This document shows positions 22,613 through 32,800 of a stretch of DNA of 64,000 nt, in pieces. A program made the translations under genes and the position numbers. Within the stretch, counting starts at the first letter, position 1. Each line of letters opens with the position of its first letter. This DNA comes from Elusimicrobiota bacterium (lineage in GTDB: Bacteria; Elusimicrobiota; Elusimicrobia; Elusimicrobiales; Elusimicrobiaceae). The notes under the pieces were generated by a model. That model saw nothing but the letters and a program-made list of their open reading frames with translations. It made no database searches and was not told the DNA's origin. The stretch covers positions 62,001 to 126,000 of the forward strand of contig JAQXJI010000007.1 in the NCBI GenBank assembly GCA_029008615.1, read 5' to 3'.

Positions 22613-23662
22613 TCAATATTTTGACGCGACGGGTACAACGCTTAAAATAATAAAATACAATAGCATTACCGCTATACCCACCGGCAGGGCGTCCTTGGCC
22701 CACTCCTTGCTTTTAATTTTAAATTTGGAAGCACAAATAATATTCGGTATGTTTCCGGGGATAAGAAATCCGCCCGAAACTATCAAAGCCATAAGTAAAA
22801 ATTCTATTTGTTTGTTCGTCATACTCGGCACTATTTCTGCCGCGGCTAAAGTGGCGTTGTCCAAAATGGCGGAAATGGAGTTCGCCCAATATAAAGCCCA
22901 TTCCGGTAGTTTTAATATGGTAATTTCCGCCAGCGGGGTCAGCCCTTTGCCGAAGAACACCAAAGCCATTACAAACAGAAATACTTTTGCCGCTCTTACC
23001 GCGATGTCTTTTGCGCTTTCGGATTCTACTTTCCTTTTGGCGGAATTCTGCGGATCTTTAATCCTTGCGGCTAATACCGAGAATAATAATACGCCGGGCA
23101 AAATAAATTCCCAAAGTAAATTAAACAAGTAAAAGAAGCCGGCATTATGCGGCTCCCCCGCCAATTTGCCGGTAACTATCGTTGAAAGAGGCTCGCCTAT
23201 CGGGGTCAGTACCGCACCCATTCCAATGGCAAAACAGCCCATAACAATGACGTGAATAGTATCCCTTTTGGAAAGGCGCAGGGTTGAGGCGATTTCGCAT
23301 AATACCAAAGCCGCTATTATGGCGGTTATTACGCTTGAAAGAAGCGACAGCCCGAAAACCAAAACGATAATGGTTGGTTTCAAGCCGATTTTATCTTCTA
23401 TCATTTCTATAAATTTGGTTACGGCTCCGCGGAATTTCTTAAAGAGCAGGCCTGTAATCAATACCGCCAAAGATATTTCAATAGGTTCGGTAAAAGCGTG
23501 CCCGATAAGTTCCCAACTCCACGCGCCGGTAATACTTACGGCTAAAATGCCGAGTACGAAGAGAAAGGCTTCAAGTTCTTTTTCAACGGCGTGTACTGTA
23601 AAAGGAAGGAACAAGGCCAAGCATATAATTATGCTTAATAGAATTATTACTGTTGTCGTCAT
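22613..23662 (-). CDS. DUF1646-like polytopic membrane protein, putative cation transporter
   Basis: ~10 hydrophobic segments; TPIGEPLSTIV, NATLAAAEIVPSMT, GGFLIPGNIPNIICASKFKIKSKEWA. Confidence 0.75.
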   Translation of the reverse strand: MTTTVIILLSIIICLALFLPFTVHAVEKELEAFLFVLGILAVSITGAWSWELIGHAFTEPIEISLAVLITGLLFKKFRGAVTKFIEMIEDKIGLKPTIIVLVFGLSLLSSVITAIIAALVLCEIASTLRLSKRDTIHVIVMGCFAIGMGAVLTPIGEPLSTIVTGKLAGEPHNAGFFYLFNLLWEFILPGVLLFSVLAARIKDPQNSAKRKVESESAKDIAVRAAKVFLFVMALVFFGKGLTPLAEITILKLPEWALYWANSISAILDNATLAAAEIVPSMTNKQIEFLLMALIVSGGFLIPGNIPNIICASKFKIKSKEWAKDALPVGIAVMLLYFIILSVVPVASKY

Positions 23663-23700
23663 AGTTTTATTATATCAAAAAGGCGGTGCGCAAATATAAA

Positions 23701-23726
23701 AAAGCCCGCCGGTTAAGGCGGGCTTT
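23701..23726 (-). terminator. Terminator of the outer-membrane protein gene
   Basis: AAAGCCCGCC-loop-GGCGGGCTTT followed by T-run on the minus strand. Confidence 0.8.
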
Positions 23727-23742
23727 AAGAAAAACTTAACTC

Positions 23743-24384
23743 TTAGATTTTTATACCGACTTTAAGCATCAAAGAGATATCTGACAAATAGCTGGTATCC
23801 GCAAATTTGGAATCGTCCATCCACCAGTGATTGTATCTGGCTTCAAAACCCCAGATGAAAATATCGTTGATATCGGATTCAAGACCTAAACCTACATAAA
23901 GAGCGGGTTTGGTGTTGGATTCGCTTTCTTCTTGTCCGTAGTAACTTTCTTTAATTTTTCCTTTGTATTTTGCAAAACCTACGCCCAAAGGTACGTACAT
24001 TCTGGTTTTGGCTGTAGGGGCAAAGTTAAATTTACCGGCTAAGAAAATGCTGTATTTATCGGCGGAAGTTTTAAAGTGTTCCTCCATACCCATTCCGTAA
24101 ATGTCATATTCTGCTTCACTGTAATTGGTTCCGTTAAATTCCAACCCTAAACCGATGTTTTGGGTAAGGTAATGCATTACTTGAACGCCGTAAGTTCCGC
24201 CGACGTCAGCGTAATCAAAATCAGGGCCTGAAGCGGAAGGTCCAAAACCATATTCCGTAGTCGGTACGGCAAAACCGCCCAATACGGAAATATGGGTCAT
24301 ACCTTTGTCTATGCCCTGGTCAATGCCCGCAAAAGCCGGCGTAAGCAAAGCGCACAGCACTGCGGCAGTAAACAGTTTTTTCAT
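23743..24384 (-). CDS. Outer-membrane beta-barrel protein (opacity/OmpA-barrel-like), secreted
   Basis: Signal peptide MKKLFTAAVLCALLTPAFA; alternating aromatic beta strands, terminal SLMLKVGIKI. Confidence 0.7.
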   Translation of the reverse strand: MKKLFTAAVLCALLTPAFAGIDQGIDKGMTHISVLGGFAVPTTEYGFGPSASGPDFDYADVGGTYGVQVMHYLTQNIGLGLEFNGTNYSEAEYDIYGMGMEEHFKTSADKYSIFLAGKFNFAPTAKTRMYVPLGVGFAKYKGKIKESYYGQEESESNTKPALYVGLGLESDINDIFIWGFEARYNHWWMDDSKFADTSYLSDISLMLKVGIKI

Positions 24385-24476
24385 TTAGTTCTCCTTGTAA
24401 ACCAACTTTTTATAACTACATTTTATTCTATCAAAATTAACACTTTATTTTCCCCCTGTATTTCATATATATTAAA

Positions 24477-24500
24477 AAACCGCCCTTTTACGGGCGGTTT
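24477..24500 (-). terminator. Terminator downstream of the KdsC-like gene
   Basis: AAACCGCCC-gtaaaa-GGGCGGTTT followed by TTTT on the minus strand. Confidence 0.8.
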
Positions 24501-24505
24501 CGGGG

Positions 24506-25132
24506 TTAAAAGACATTGTTGTAATTTGGGTTCCAACTTTTATAGTCTATGACAGTCGGTTTTTTCTTGGGGCTTTTGCCTATTGTTCCCTGTTCGGCGC
24601 TTTGCATAGTTTTATCCCAAAAGCCTTGCGCTTTAAGCACCAATTCCGCCACTTCTCTGAAAGCGCCTTTTCCCCCGGGGGCATCGGTTACGTAGAGGCT
24701 GCAGTCTTTTACTTCCCGACGGCTGTTTGCGACGGCGCAGGGCAGGCCGACGGCTTTTAAAGCGGGGATATCTATAAAATCGTCGCCTATAAAGATAATT
24801 TCTTCCGCTTTAAGGCCGGTTCTTTTCATAAAATCCTGCATAGGAGCCAGTTTGGAAAGGAAATTATAGTATAAAAAATCCATTCCCAAAGATGTCGCCC
24901 GGTGTTCGGTGGCGGGAGCGTTGCCGCCGGTTATTATGCCGGTTATTATGCCGCAGTCCCTCAGCATATGAAAAGCAATTCCGTCATAGGCGCTGAATTT
25001 TTTAATTTCCACCGTTTTGCCTTCCGGCGTTACAAAAAAGTTCATAGTGGAATCGGTTAAGACGCCGTCAACGTCAGTGATGACGGCTTTGATTTTTTTA
25101 AATCTGTCGGAAAGTTCTTTATTGATAATCAT
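24506..25132 (-). CDS. KdsC-like HAD phosphatase (KDO-8-P phosphatase family)
   Basis: AVITDVDGVLTDSTMNFF…KKFSAYDGIAFHMLRDCGIITGIITG…FIGDDFIDIPALKAVGLPCAVANS. Confidence 0.88.
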   Translation of the reverse strand: MIINKELSDRFKKIKAVITDVDGVLTDSTMNFFVTPEGKTVEIKKFSAYDGIAFHMLRDCGIITGIITGGNAPATEHRATSLGMDFLYYNFLSKLAPMQDFMKRTGLKAEEIIFIGDDFIDIPALKAVGLPCAVANSRREVKDCSLYVTDAPGGKGAFREVAELVLKAQGFWDKTMQSAEQGTIGKSPKKKPTVIDYKSWNPNYNNVF

Positions 25133-25177
25133 ATCTATATCTTAATAAATTTAGGCGTAAAGGTAAAAAATTATATA

Positions 25178-25864
25178 ATGAATATTATGAAGAGAATATA
25201 TATTCTTGCACTTTGCTTTTTGGCTTTGGCCTGCGCGCCTAAGACGTATATCAGCAAAAGCTACAATTTTAACAATTTAAAAAGGATAGGCGTTTTGGCC
25301 TTTTCTTCCCCCGACGACGCTTTCAGCGGGGCGGAAAATCTTTTTACCAAAAGCCTTATAAAATACGGATACACCGTTGTGGAAAGGGCGCAAATAGAGG
25401 AAGTCTTAAAGGAACACAATTTATCTTCAAATTCTTATCTTTCGCCGGCGGTTACGCGTGAGTTGGGCAAAGTTTTAGGCGTGGACGTTTTACTGACCGG
25501 GGAAATAACTTCCTATATGCCGGAAAGCAAGCAGTTGGTTTACAATATGACGAAACGTTCTTCCAGCGAGCCGGTATTTTCCAGAGAAGTTATAAAAGAC
25601 CAAGAAGGCAATGTTAAAGTCAAAAGCACCTATGCCGGGCAGCAGTACACCAACAGCAAAGACGTTTACCCGGTAGAATATACGATTTATGCCCAAGTCG
25701 GCGTAGTCGCTAAAATGATTGACGTAGATACGGCGGAAATAATTTGGGTCGGCGACGACACCAAAGAAGGCATAAGCGGGTTGGACGCGCTTTCTTCAAG
25801 CGCAAACGCTTTGATAAAGAATTTCGATAAAAAAGTGCGTAAGGCCAAGCAAGGCAAATTATGA
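25178..25864 (+). CDS. CsgG/curli-assembly-like lipoprotein
   Basis: Lipobox LALACAP; NLKRIGVLAFSSPD…FTKSLIKYGYTVVERAQIEEVLKE…LGVDVLLTGEITSY. Confidence 0.75.
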   Translation: MNIMKRIYILALCFLALACAPKTYISKSYNFNNLKRIGVLAFSSPDDAFSGAENLFTKSLIKYGYTVVERAQIEEVLKEHNLSSNSYLSPAVTRELGKVLGVDVLLTGEITSYMPESKQLVYNMTKRSSSEPVFSREVIKDQEGNVKVKSTYAGQQYTNSKDVYPVEYTIYAQVGVVAKMIDVDTAEIIWVGDDTKEGISGLDALSSSANALIKNFDKKVRKAKQGKL

Positions 25865-26112
25865 ACGGCAATGACGGGGAAGAATTTGAATATCACGGCG
25901 GAAGTTCGGCCTTTTGGCTGATACTTTGCGCCGTTTTGGTTCCGCTTGCTTTGTTCTTTTTAAGGCAAATGCTTTATGTACCTGTAAATACGGTGGTTGT
26001 TAAAGATTTTGTATTGGATGAAAGTAAGGAAAAGGCCAGCCCGATAAAAAAATATTTTCCGAAGCCTTATTCCGTAAATGATTTAGCCGGAGGAGATTAT
26101 GATAGACATTAA
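25861..26112 (+). CDS. Small single-TM hypothetical protein
   Basis: One TM helix (AFWLILCAVLVPLALFFL); overlaps the upstream lipoprotein (4 bp) and serS. Confidence 0.6.
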   Translation: MNGNDGEEFEYHGGSSAFWLILCAVLVPLALFFLRQMLYVPVNTVVVKDFVLDESKEKASPIKKYFPKPYSVNDLAGGDYDRH

Positions 26113-27391
26113 AATTTTAAACGCTGAAACGGAAGAAACCAAAAAGAGATTGGCGTCCAGAAATCCCAAATTGGCGGAACTTGCCGATAAAGTGTTGGAA
26201 GAAGAAAAAGCTTATAAAGCCGCCCTTTTGGAAGTGGAAACTTTAAGAGCGAAAAGGAATGAACTTTCAAAAAAAATAGGCGCGGTAAGAGCCAAAGAAG
26301 GCCCGGAAGCCGCCCAAGCCGTAATGGAAGAAGCCAATAAACTTAAAGAAGCTATGCAGGGCAAAGAGCAGGAAGTCGCCGCGCTTAAAGATAAAATTAC
26401 CCAAACTTTGATGACTATCCCCAACCTCCCGGACGCTTCTGTTCCCGTAGGCGCGGACGAAAAGGCCAATATCGTGGTAAAAGAAAACACTTTACCGATA
26501 CCCCAATTTGATTTTAAAGTAAAGGATCATCACGAACTTGGTGAAACTTTGGGCATTTTGGATTTCGCCACCGCCGCAAAGCTTTCCGGCAGCCGCTTTG
26601 CTTTGTTAAGAGGCGACGGCGCCAGGCTTGAACGCAGCTTGATAGCTTTTATGTTGGATTTGCACGCCAAGAACGGCTATACGGAATTTATGCCGCCGGC
26701 CATAGTCAACGCAGAAGTGCTCTACGGTACGGGCCAGCTGCCTAAATTTAAGGAAGATATGTATCACGTAGACGGCGAGGGCGACCAGTATTTAATTTCC
26801 ACCGCCGAAATTCCTTTGACGAATATGCACCGCGGCGAAACTTTGCAGGATACGGACTTGCCCAAAGCCTTTACGGCGTATACGCCTTGCTTTAGGAAAG
26901 AAGCCGGCTCTTACGGAAAAGACACCCGCGGGCTTATAAGGCAGCACCAATTTAATAAAGTGGAAATGGTTTGGTTGGCCAAGCCGGAAGAATCTATGGA
27001 TATTTTGGAAAAGATGACCTGTGAGGCCGAACTCGTCCTTAAAACTTTGGGACTGCCTTACAGAAGGGTATTGCTTTCCACCGGCGATATGGGCTTTTCT
27101 TCCGCGAAAACTTTTGATTTGGAAGTTTGGTTCCCTAGCCAAAACACTTTTAGGGAAATTTCCTCCTGCTCCAACTGTACGGATTTCCAAGCCAGACGTA
27201 TGAACCTGCGCTTTAAACGCGCCGGCGCAAAAGGTACGGAATTTGTCCATACTTTAAACGGCAGCGGCGTTGCCGTCGGCAGGACTTTTGCCGCTATTTT
27301 GGAAAATTACCAACAGGCGGACGGAAGTATCGTCATACCGGAAGCTCTGCGTCCTTATTTCGGCAAAGACAGGATTACCAAGAATGATTAA
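26099..27391 (+). CDS. serS: Seryl-tRNA synthetase
   Basis: N-terminal coiled coil, motif 2 FRKEAGSYGKDTRGLIRQHQFNKVE, motif 3 GSGVAVGRTFAAILENYQ. Confidence 0.98.
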   Translation: MIDIKILNAETEETKKRLASRNPKLAELADKVLEEEKAYKAALLEVETLRAKRNELSKKIGAVRAKEGPEAAQAVMEEANKLKEAMQGKEQEVAALKDKITQTLMTIPNLPDASVPVGADEKANIVVKENTLPIPQFDFKVKDHHELGETLGILDFATAAKLSGSRFALLRGDGARLERSLIAFMLDLHAKNGYTEFMPPAIVNAEVLYGTGQLPKFKEDMYHVDGEGDQYLISTAEIPLTNMHRGETLQDTDLPKAFTAYTPCFRKEAGSYGKDTRGLIRQHQFNKVEMVWLAKPEESMDILEKMTCEAELVLKTLGLPYRRVLLSTGDMGFSSAKTFDLEVWFPSQNTFREISSCSNCTDFQARRMNLRFKRAGAKGTEFVHTLNGSGVAVGRTFAAILENYQQADGSIVIPEALRPYFGKDRITKND

Positions 27392-28553
27392 GAAGTATTG
27401 CTTGATTTTTGCCTTGGCTGTGCTTCCTTCATTCGGGTTTGCCGATTCTTTAACGCCGGAAATTTTGGCTTTGGCCGATTCCGGCGTAAAAGCCGTATAT
27501 GCGTTGGATTTCAATACGGCGGAAGAAAACATTAATCGTCTTTTGACGGAACATCCCAATTATCCGCTTGCGCTTTTCGGCAAGACTATGATTGAATGGT
27601 CCCGCTTTGAATACGAGTACGAAAAAAGCAATCCCGAACAGGCGAAAGTATTTGAAAAAAGCATTTCCGATTCCATAGAAGGCATAAAGGCTTGGCTTAA
27701 TGAAAATGGGCCCGAGGCGCAAGCCTATTTGGCTTTGGGCGGCGTTTACGGCGTTAAAGCGCGTTTTGAACTTGCCAACAGAAGTTATGTAAAAGCTTAT
27801 TTTTCCGGCAGGAAAGGCCTTAAATTTATGAACAAGGCGGCTAAGCTTGACCCGGAAATGTATGACGCTTATCTCGGTGAAGCCATTTATCAATATTATG
27901 CCGGCACTTTGCCCGCCGTAGTAAAAGTTTTGGCCAAATTGGTAGCCAGCGGCGACGCGCAAAAAGGCATAGATTATCTTAATATGATAAAGGAAAAGGG
28001 CCGCTTCAGCGCGGATACGGCCACTTTGCTGTTGGTGGAGATATCCATAGAAAGCGATAAATATTACAATCCGCTTTTGGCCGATAAATATATTCACGAA
28101 ATATTGGCCAAATATCCGGATAATCCCTTATATAACTTTGTAGCGATTATCGCCGCGTACGAAAATAAAAAGTACGATCAGGTTTACGCTTCGGCAGAAT
28201 CTTTTTTAAAGGATATCGGCGTTAAACCCTTGTATAACGATATTTATACGGCGCGTTCTTATACCGCTATGGGTACGGCTTTAATGGCGAAAGGCGATTA
28301 TAAAGGCGCGGCGGAAATATTTGAAAAGAGCCGCGAAGCCACTAAAGACCAAGAGATGAGCCGTTGGCAGCTGTTTAACGAATTGCGCCTTGCCCAATGT
28401 TACGACGCTCAGGATAAGACAGAACTTTCCGCTCCTTTATATCGCTCCGTTATCGCCAGAAAGGAAAACTGGGGTATGGACGATTTGGCCAAACGCCATT
28501 TAAAAAAGCCGTTTAAGCCGGGAACGGAACTCGGCAGAATGTCCCCGCCGTAA
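27384..28553 (+). CDS. Secreted TPR-containing protein
   Basis: MIKKYCLIFALAVLPSFGFA signal peptide and TPR-like helices; start corrected from 27270 to 27384 (overlaps serS stop). Confidence 0.75.
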   Translation: MIKKYCLIFALAVLPSFGFADSLTPEILALADSGVKAVYALDFNTAEENINRLLTEHPNYPLALFGKTMIEWSRFEYEYEKSNPEQAKVFEKSISDSIEGIKAWLNENGPEAQAYLALGGVYGVKARFELANRSYVKAYFSGRKGLKFMNKAAKLDPEMYDAYLGEAIYQYYAGTLPAVVKVLAKLVASGDAQKGIDYLNMIKEKGRFSADTATLLLVEISIESDKYYNPLLADKYIHEILAKYPDNPLYNFVAIIAAYENKKYDQVYASAESFLKDIGVKPLYNDIYTARSYTAMGTALMAKGDYKGAAEIFEKSREATKDQEMSRWQLFNELRLAQCYDAQDKTELSAPLYRSVIARKENWGMDDLAKRHLKKPFKPGTELGRMSPP

Positions 28554-28588
28554 CACTTGTTTTTATTTTTGTTTTCCGCATAATATAA

Positions 28589-28611
28589 AAGGCCGGCCGA
28601 AAGCCGGCCTT
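28589..28611. terminator. Strong GC hairpin after the TPR gene
   Basis: AAGGCCGGC-cgaaa-GCCGGCCTT; T-run only on the minus-strand side. Confidence 0.5.
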
Positions 28612-28644
28612 AGACATACCTTATGTAAACTAAGAGGGGGTAAA

Positions 28645-29340
28645 ATGAAAAATAAGTATACGGCAGTATTATTATGCACAGTGTTTGCGCTTGCGGCTTC
28701 TTCCGCTTTTGCGCAGCAAGGGAAATGCCCTTTATGTGCAAAGGGCGCGATGGGCAAAGGCTTCATAGCCGAAGATTGTGCGGCGTTCTTCCCTAAAGCA
28801 TTAGGCGGACATATAGGTTCTTTTGAAGACAGAGCCGAAGCCTATATGGAAAACAATTCCTTTTGGGAAACCTGTATTCAGCCTTATTTGGATAAAGGCC
28901 AAAACGTTACCGTGAATTTTTTGACTTATACGGAAACCGAAGGCCCTACTGCCAGGGATGTGGCGCAAGCCGTAAGAGCGGCCAAAGACTTCAAAGACGA
29001 GTTTGACGATTACGTGGAAGACGTCCAGGAATATACCGGCGTTTACGAAAGGCCGGAAGCCTTTACATATTTACAGGTTCCTTCTTCCGTAAACACAAAT
29101 AAGCAGCTTATGAAAGAAGTCAAAAAGGCCAATAAGCATTATAAAGCCAAAAGCGATATGCCGAAGGTTATCGTCAGCGTTAAGTTTATGCAGGCTCCCA
29201 AACCTGAAGCAGCAGGTTTGATAAGAGTAACGGGCCCGTCTTCCAAAGCGAAAGCTTTGCCTGCTATCCCGGAAAAACCTATGGATAAAGATATGGCTCG
29301 CAAAGACATACCTCGTAAGGATATGCCCCGCAATAAATAA
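28645..29340 (+). CDS. Hypothetical secreted Cys-containing protein with a charged repetitive tail
   Basis: Signal peptide MKNKYTAVLLCTVFALAASSAFA; KCPLCAKGAMG; C-terminal MDKDMARKDIPRKDMPRNK; GAGGGGGT RBS. Confidence 0.65.
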   Translation: MKNKYTAVLLCTVFALAASSAFAQQGKCPLCAKGAMGKGFIAEDCAAFFPKALGGHIGSFEDRAEAYMENNSFWETCIQPYLDKGQNVTVNFLTYTETEGPTARDVAQAVRAAKDFKDEFDDYVEDVQEYTGVYERPEAFTYLQVPSSVNTNKQLMKEVKKANKHYKAKSDMPKVIVSVKFMQAPKPEAAGLIRVTGPSSKAKALPAIPEKPMDKDMARKDIPRKDMPRNK

Positions 29341-29358
29341 AATTGACGGACTTAATTT

Positions 29359-29386
29359 AAACCCCGGTTTACGCCGGGGTTTTGTT
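29359..29386 (+). terminator. Terminator after the secreted protein
   Basis: AACCCCGG-tttacg-CCGGGGTT-TT. Confidence 0.8.
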
Positions 29387-29454
29387 TTATTATAAAAACT
29401 GTTCGGCAGGAGCGGCTTGCTTCGGCATTAAAAAACGGTGGTATTTGTAATATA

Positions 29455-29479
29455 AAAACCCCCTTTTGTAAGGGGGGTT
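29455..29479 (-). terminator. Terminator of the 74-aa gene
   Basis: Minus strand AACCCCCCTTACAAAAGGGGGTTTTTATATT. Confidence 0.75.
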
Positions 29480-29505
29480 AAATCATTGCGAAAAAGGCAG
29501 GCCTT

Positions 29506-29730
29506 TTATTTGGCGTTTACCATTTTTGCTCTGGAGATATCGCCTTTCTTATCTAAGAAATAAAGAAAGCCTTTCTCTTTTTTAATGCCGGCTTTGGCTA
29601 CTTTTTTGGCTTTGCCGCCTTTTTTGCCGCCGCGGGCCATTTGTACTCTTGAAACGTCGCCGTCTTTATCAATGTAATAAAGGAAGCCGTCTTCACGTTC
29701 TACACCAACTTTAAGAACTTTTTCTGCCAT
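29506..29730 (-). CDS. Small basic protein made of two tandem ~27-aa repeats
   Basis: VLKVGVEREDGFLYYIDKDGDVSRVQM / VAKAGIKKEKGFLYFLDKKGDISRAKM joined by ARGGKKGGKAKK; own terminator. Confidence 0.75.
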   Translation of the reverse strand: MAEKVLKVGVEREDGFLYYIDKDGDVSRVQMARGGKKGGKAKKVAKAGIKKEKGFLYFLDKKGDISRAKMVNAK

Positions 29731-29857
29731 GGTAATTCTCCTGCTTGGAATAAGGCTTTGCAGCCGATATCACAAGTCTAATAAAAAAATTTAATATATG
29801 CAAGGGGTTTTTATGAGGAGGAAAAAGCTTTTTGCCGTCGGAGAACGGCCGCAGCTG

Positions 29858-32800
29858 CTATTTCATTTCGAAATCCCAGGCGTTTTGGCCGAAAGTCTCT
29901 TCTATAAAATTAACCAAAGAATTGTGTATTACTATTCTTGAGGAAGCTTTTATTAGGAATTTTTTCCCGTTTTCTTCAAAGTCCAAATAAACCATTGTAA
30001 GGCCTTGCGCCGCCTGCAGAAGGGCATTGAGTTTAAGCAAATCTTCTCTCTTGCAATCAGGCGGCAAATGAACTATAAAGCGGGCTGCCTTTCTGGAAAT
30101 TACGTTTAATATCGGTTCTACGTTGGAAACCATAATTTCCGGCTTGGCGGAAAGCTCGTCGCCGCGTATGTCGCCTGTTACTATCACCGCTTGGTTTATT
30201 TCCACTTTGCCGTTTATGGAAGCCCAAGCGCGGCTGAAAGCGTTTGCGGTTATTGATTGGGATTCGTCTTCAATGGTAAGCTGCGCCCAGTTGTCTTTAT
30301 TTTTTGTTTGACGTTTTTTAATTCTGGAAATTATGCCGGCCACTTCCACGGTGCCGATTGTAGGATTATCCTGCAAGGTGGAAATATCAGTTTTAAGGAT
30401 TTTCTTTATATGTCTTTTATATTTCGTTAAAGGGTGGCCTGAAAGATATAAACCCAATACTTCCCTTTCGTAATTTAAAAGTTCGGCTTTTGTAAGAGGC
30501 GGAACTTTTTTAAGTTCCGGTTTGGCCTGCATAGTTAAGTCTACCATACCGTCCCCGAATAAAGTCGTCGCGGCGGTTTCCTTTTCCTGTTTGATTTTTA
30601 TGGAATGGGTTACAACCGGGTCAATATCGCTTAAAAGCTGCGCTCTTACGGCAAGAGGATCGCCTTCGTATAAGGAATCAAAAGCCCCGGCCATTGCGAA
30701 AGATTCCAAAAACTTTCTGTTGGCGAAATAAAGATTAATCCTTATGCAGAAATCGTATAAGTCTTTATACGGGCCGTTTTCTTCCCTTTCCTTTACTATA
30801 TTTTTGCAGCCTTCTTCGCCTACGTTTTTTATTGCTGTCAGGCCGAAGCGTATCGCTTCTTTGCCGTTTGGCAGTTTTTCCACGCTGAAATAAGGTTTTG
30901 AGTGTTGTACGTCAGGCGGAAGAATTTCAAAACCCATTTTGCGGGCTTCCTCAAGATAAGTTACGATTTTGTTTTCTTTGTCGGAAGAACCTATGGCGTT
31001 GTGGCCGATTTCGTTGGTCAGAGAAGCGCACATAAATTCTATCGGATAATTGGCTTTTAAATAAGCCGTCTGATAGGAAACCAAAGCGTAAGCCACGGAG
31101 TGCGATTTGTTAAAACCGTATTCGGCGAATTTGGCCATTTGGTCAAAAACCTTATTTGAAAGCTTTGCCGGTACATTGTTTTTTTCGGCCCCGGATATAA
31201 ATTTGGCGCGGAACTTTTCCATTATGTCTATTTTCTTTTTACCCATAGCTTTGCGCAGAGTATCGGCTTCGCCGGGGGTAAACCCGCTTAGGGCTTTTGA
31301 AACTTCCATAATTTGTTCTTGGTAAATCATTGTGCCGTAAGTTTCGGCCAAAATCGGTTCCATAAGTTTATGATCCACCGTAATTTTTTCCGTGCCGTTT
31401 TTACGCTTGACGAAGCTGTCAAGCATACCGCTTTGCATAGGGCCCGGCCTGTAAAGCGCCACCAAGGCCGAAATATCGCTGAAAACGCTGGGTTTTAAGC
31501 GTTTTACCAAGTCCTTCATACCGCCGCTTTCCAGCTGGAACACGCAAGTGGTGTGTGCCGCTTGCAGAAGGTCGTAAGTTTTTTTGTCGTCTAAAGGGAT
31601 ATTGTCAATGTCAAGGTCTATCCCGTGCAGCTCTTTAATCATCTTTATGGTATTGTCAATGACGGTCAGCGTTTTAAGGCCCAAAAAGTCGATTTTCAAA
31701 AGGCCCATATCGGAAACGGTGTTGCCTTCGTATTGAGTGGTGATAATGCCTTTGGATCCTATTGAAAGCGGCGTATATTTTGTTACTTCCTCTTTTGTTA
31801 CCAAAAGCCCCGCCGCGTGAACGCCGGTATGGCGTTTAAGGCCTTCAATCTTCATCGCGTATTCAAAAAGCTGTTTTACTTTGGGGTTCGATTCCATTTC
31901 CTTGCGGATTTCGGGCACTTGTTCTATGGCGCTGTGTATGGTGGCTTTTAAATCGTCGGGAATATATTTGGCCAAACGGTTGGTATCTGTTACGCTGAAA
32001 CCCAAAACGCGGGCCGTATCTTTAAGGGCCAGTTTCGCTTTCATCGTCCCGAAAGTGATGATTTTGGCCACGTTTTTATTGCCGTACTTTTGGCGCATAT
32101 ATTCTATTACTTTTTCGCGCCCCGCGTCGGAAAAATCGATATCCAAGTCCGGCATACTTACGCGGTCCGGGTTTAAGAAACGCTCAAAAAGCAATTTGTT
32201 TTTTAAAGGATCAAGTTTTGTAATATCCATACTGTACGCCACGATTGACCCCGCGCCGGAACCCCTGCCCGGGCCTACGGGGATATCGTGGTTTCTTGCG
32301 TATCCGATAAAATCCGCCACGATTAGAAAATAGACGGAAAACCCCATAGAAGATATTACGGAAAGTTCATAATCCAACCTTTGGGCATATGCCGGCGGAA
32401 TTACGTCCGATCTCAACTTCTTCTTTAAACCCTCAATACATTTATATTTTAAATAATCCGTATGCGAAGCGAATTCCGGCGGGATTTCAAAATTGGGCAT
32501 TACGAAGCCTTCTTTTTTCATTTCCAAGTTGCATTTTTCCGCCACTTCCAAAGTGTTTTTGATAGATTCGGGCGCAAAATCAAAAAGTTTTGCCATTTCG
32601 TCGCCGCTTTTAAAATACAGTTCGTGCGTGGTCATTTTAAGGCGGTTGGGGTCGTCCAAAGTTTTGCCCATAGCTATGCACATATGGATGTCGTGCGCTT
32701 GCCAGTCTTCGCGTTTCTCATAGTGGCAGTCATTGGTTGCGACCAACGGTATTCCCGTTTTTTTGGAAACTTCCAAAAGCACTTTAAGCGCGGCTTGTTC

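Noticed and set aside
22612-22638. TTG-initiated N-terminal extension of MgtC (MYPSRQNID)
   Set aside because: Overlaps the end of the DUF1646-like gene; the ATG at 22611 fits MgtC start conventions better.
27270-27383. Upstream extension of the TPR ORF
   Set aside because: It lies inside the serS C-terminus; the signal peptide begins at the ATG at 27384.
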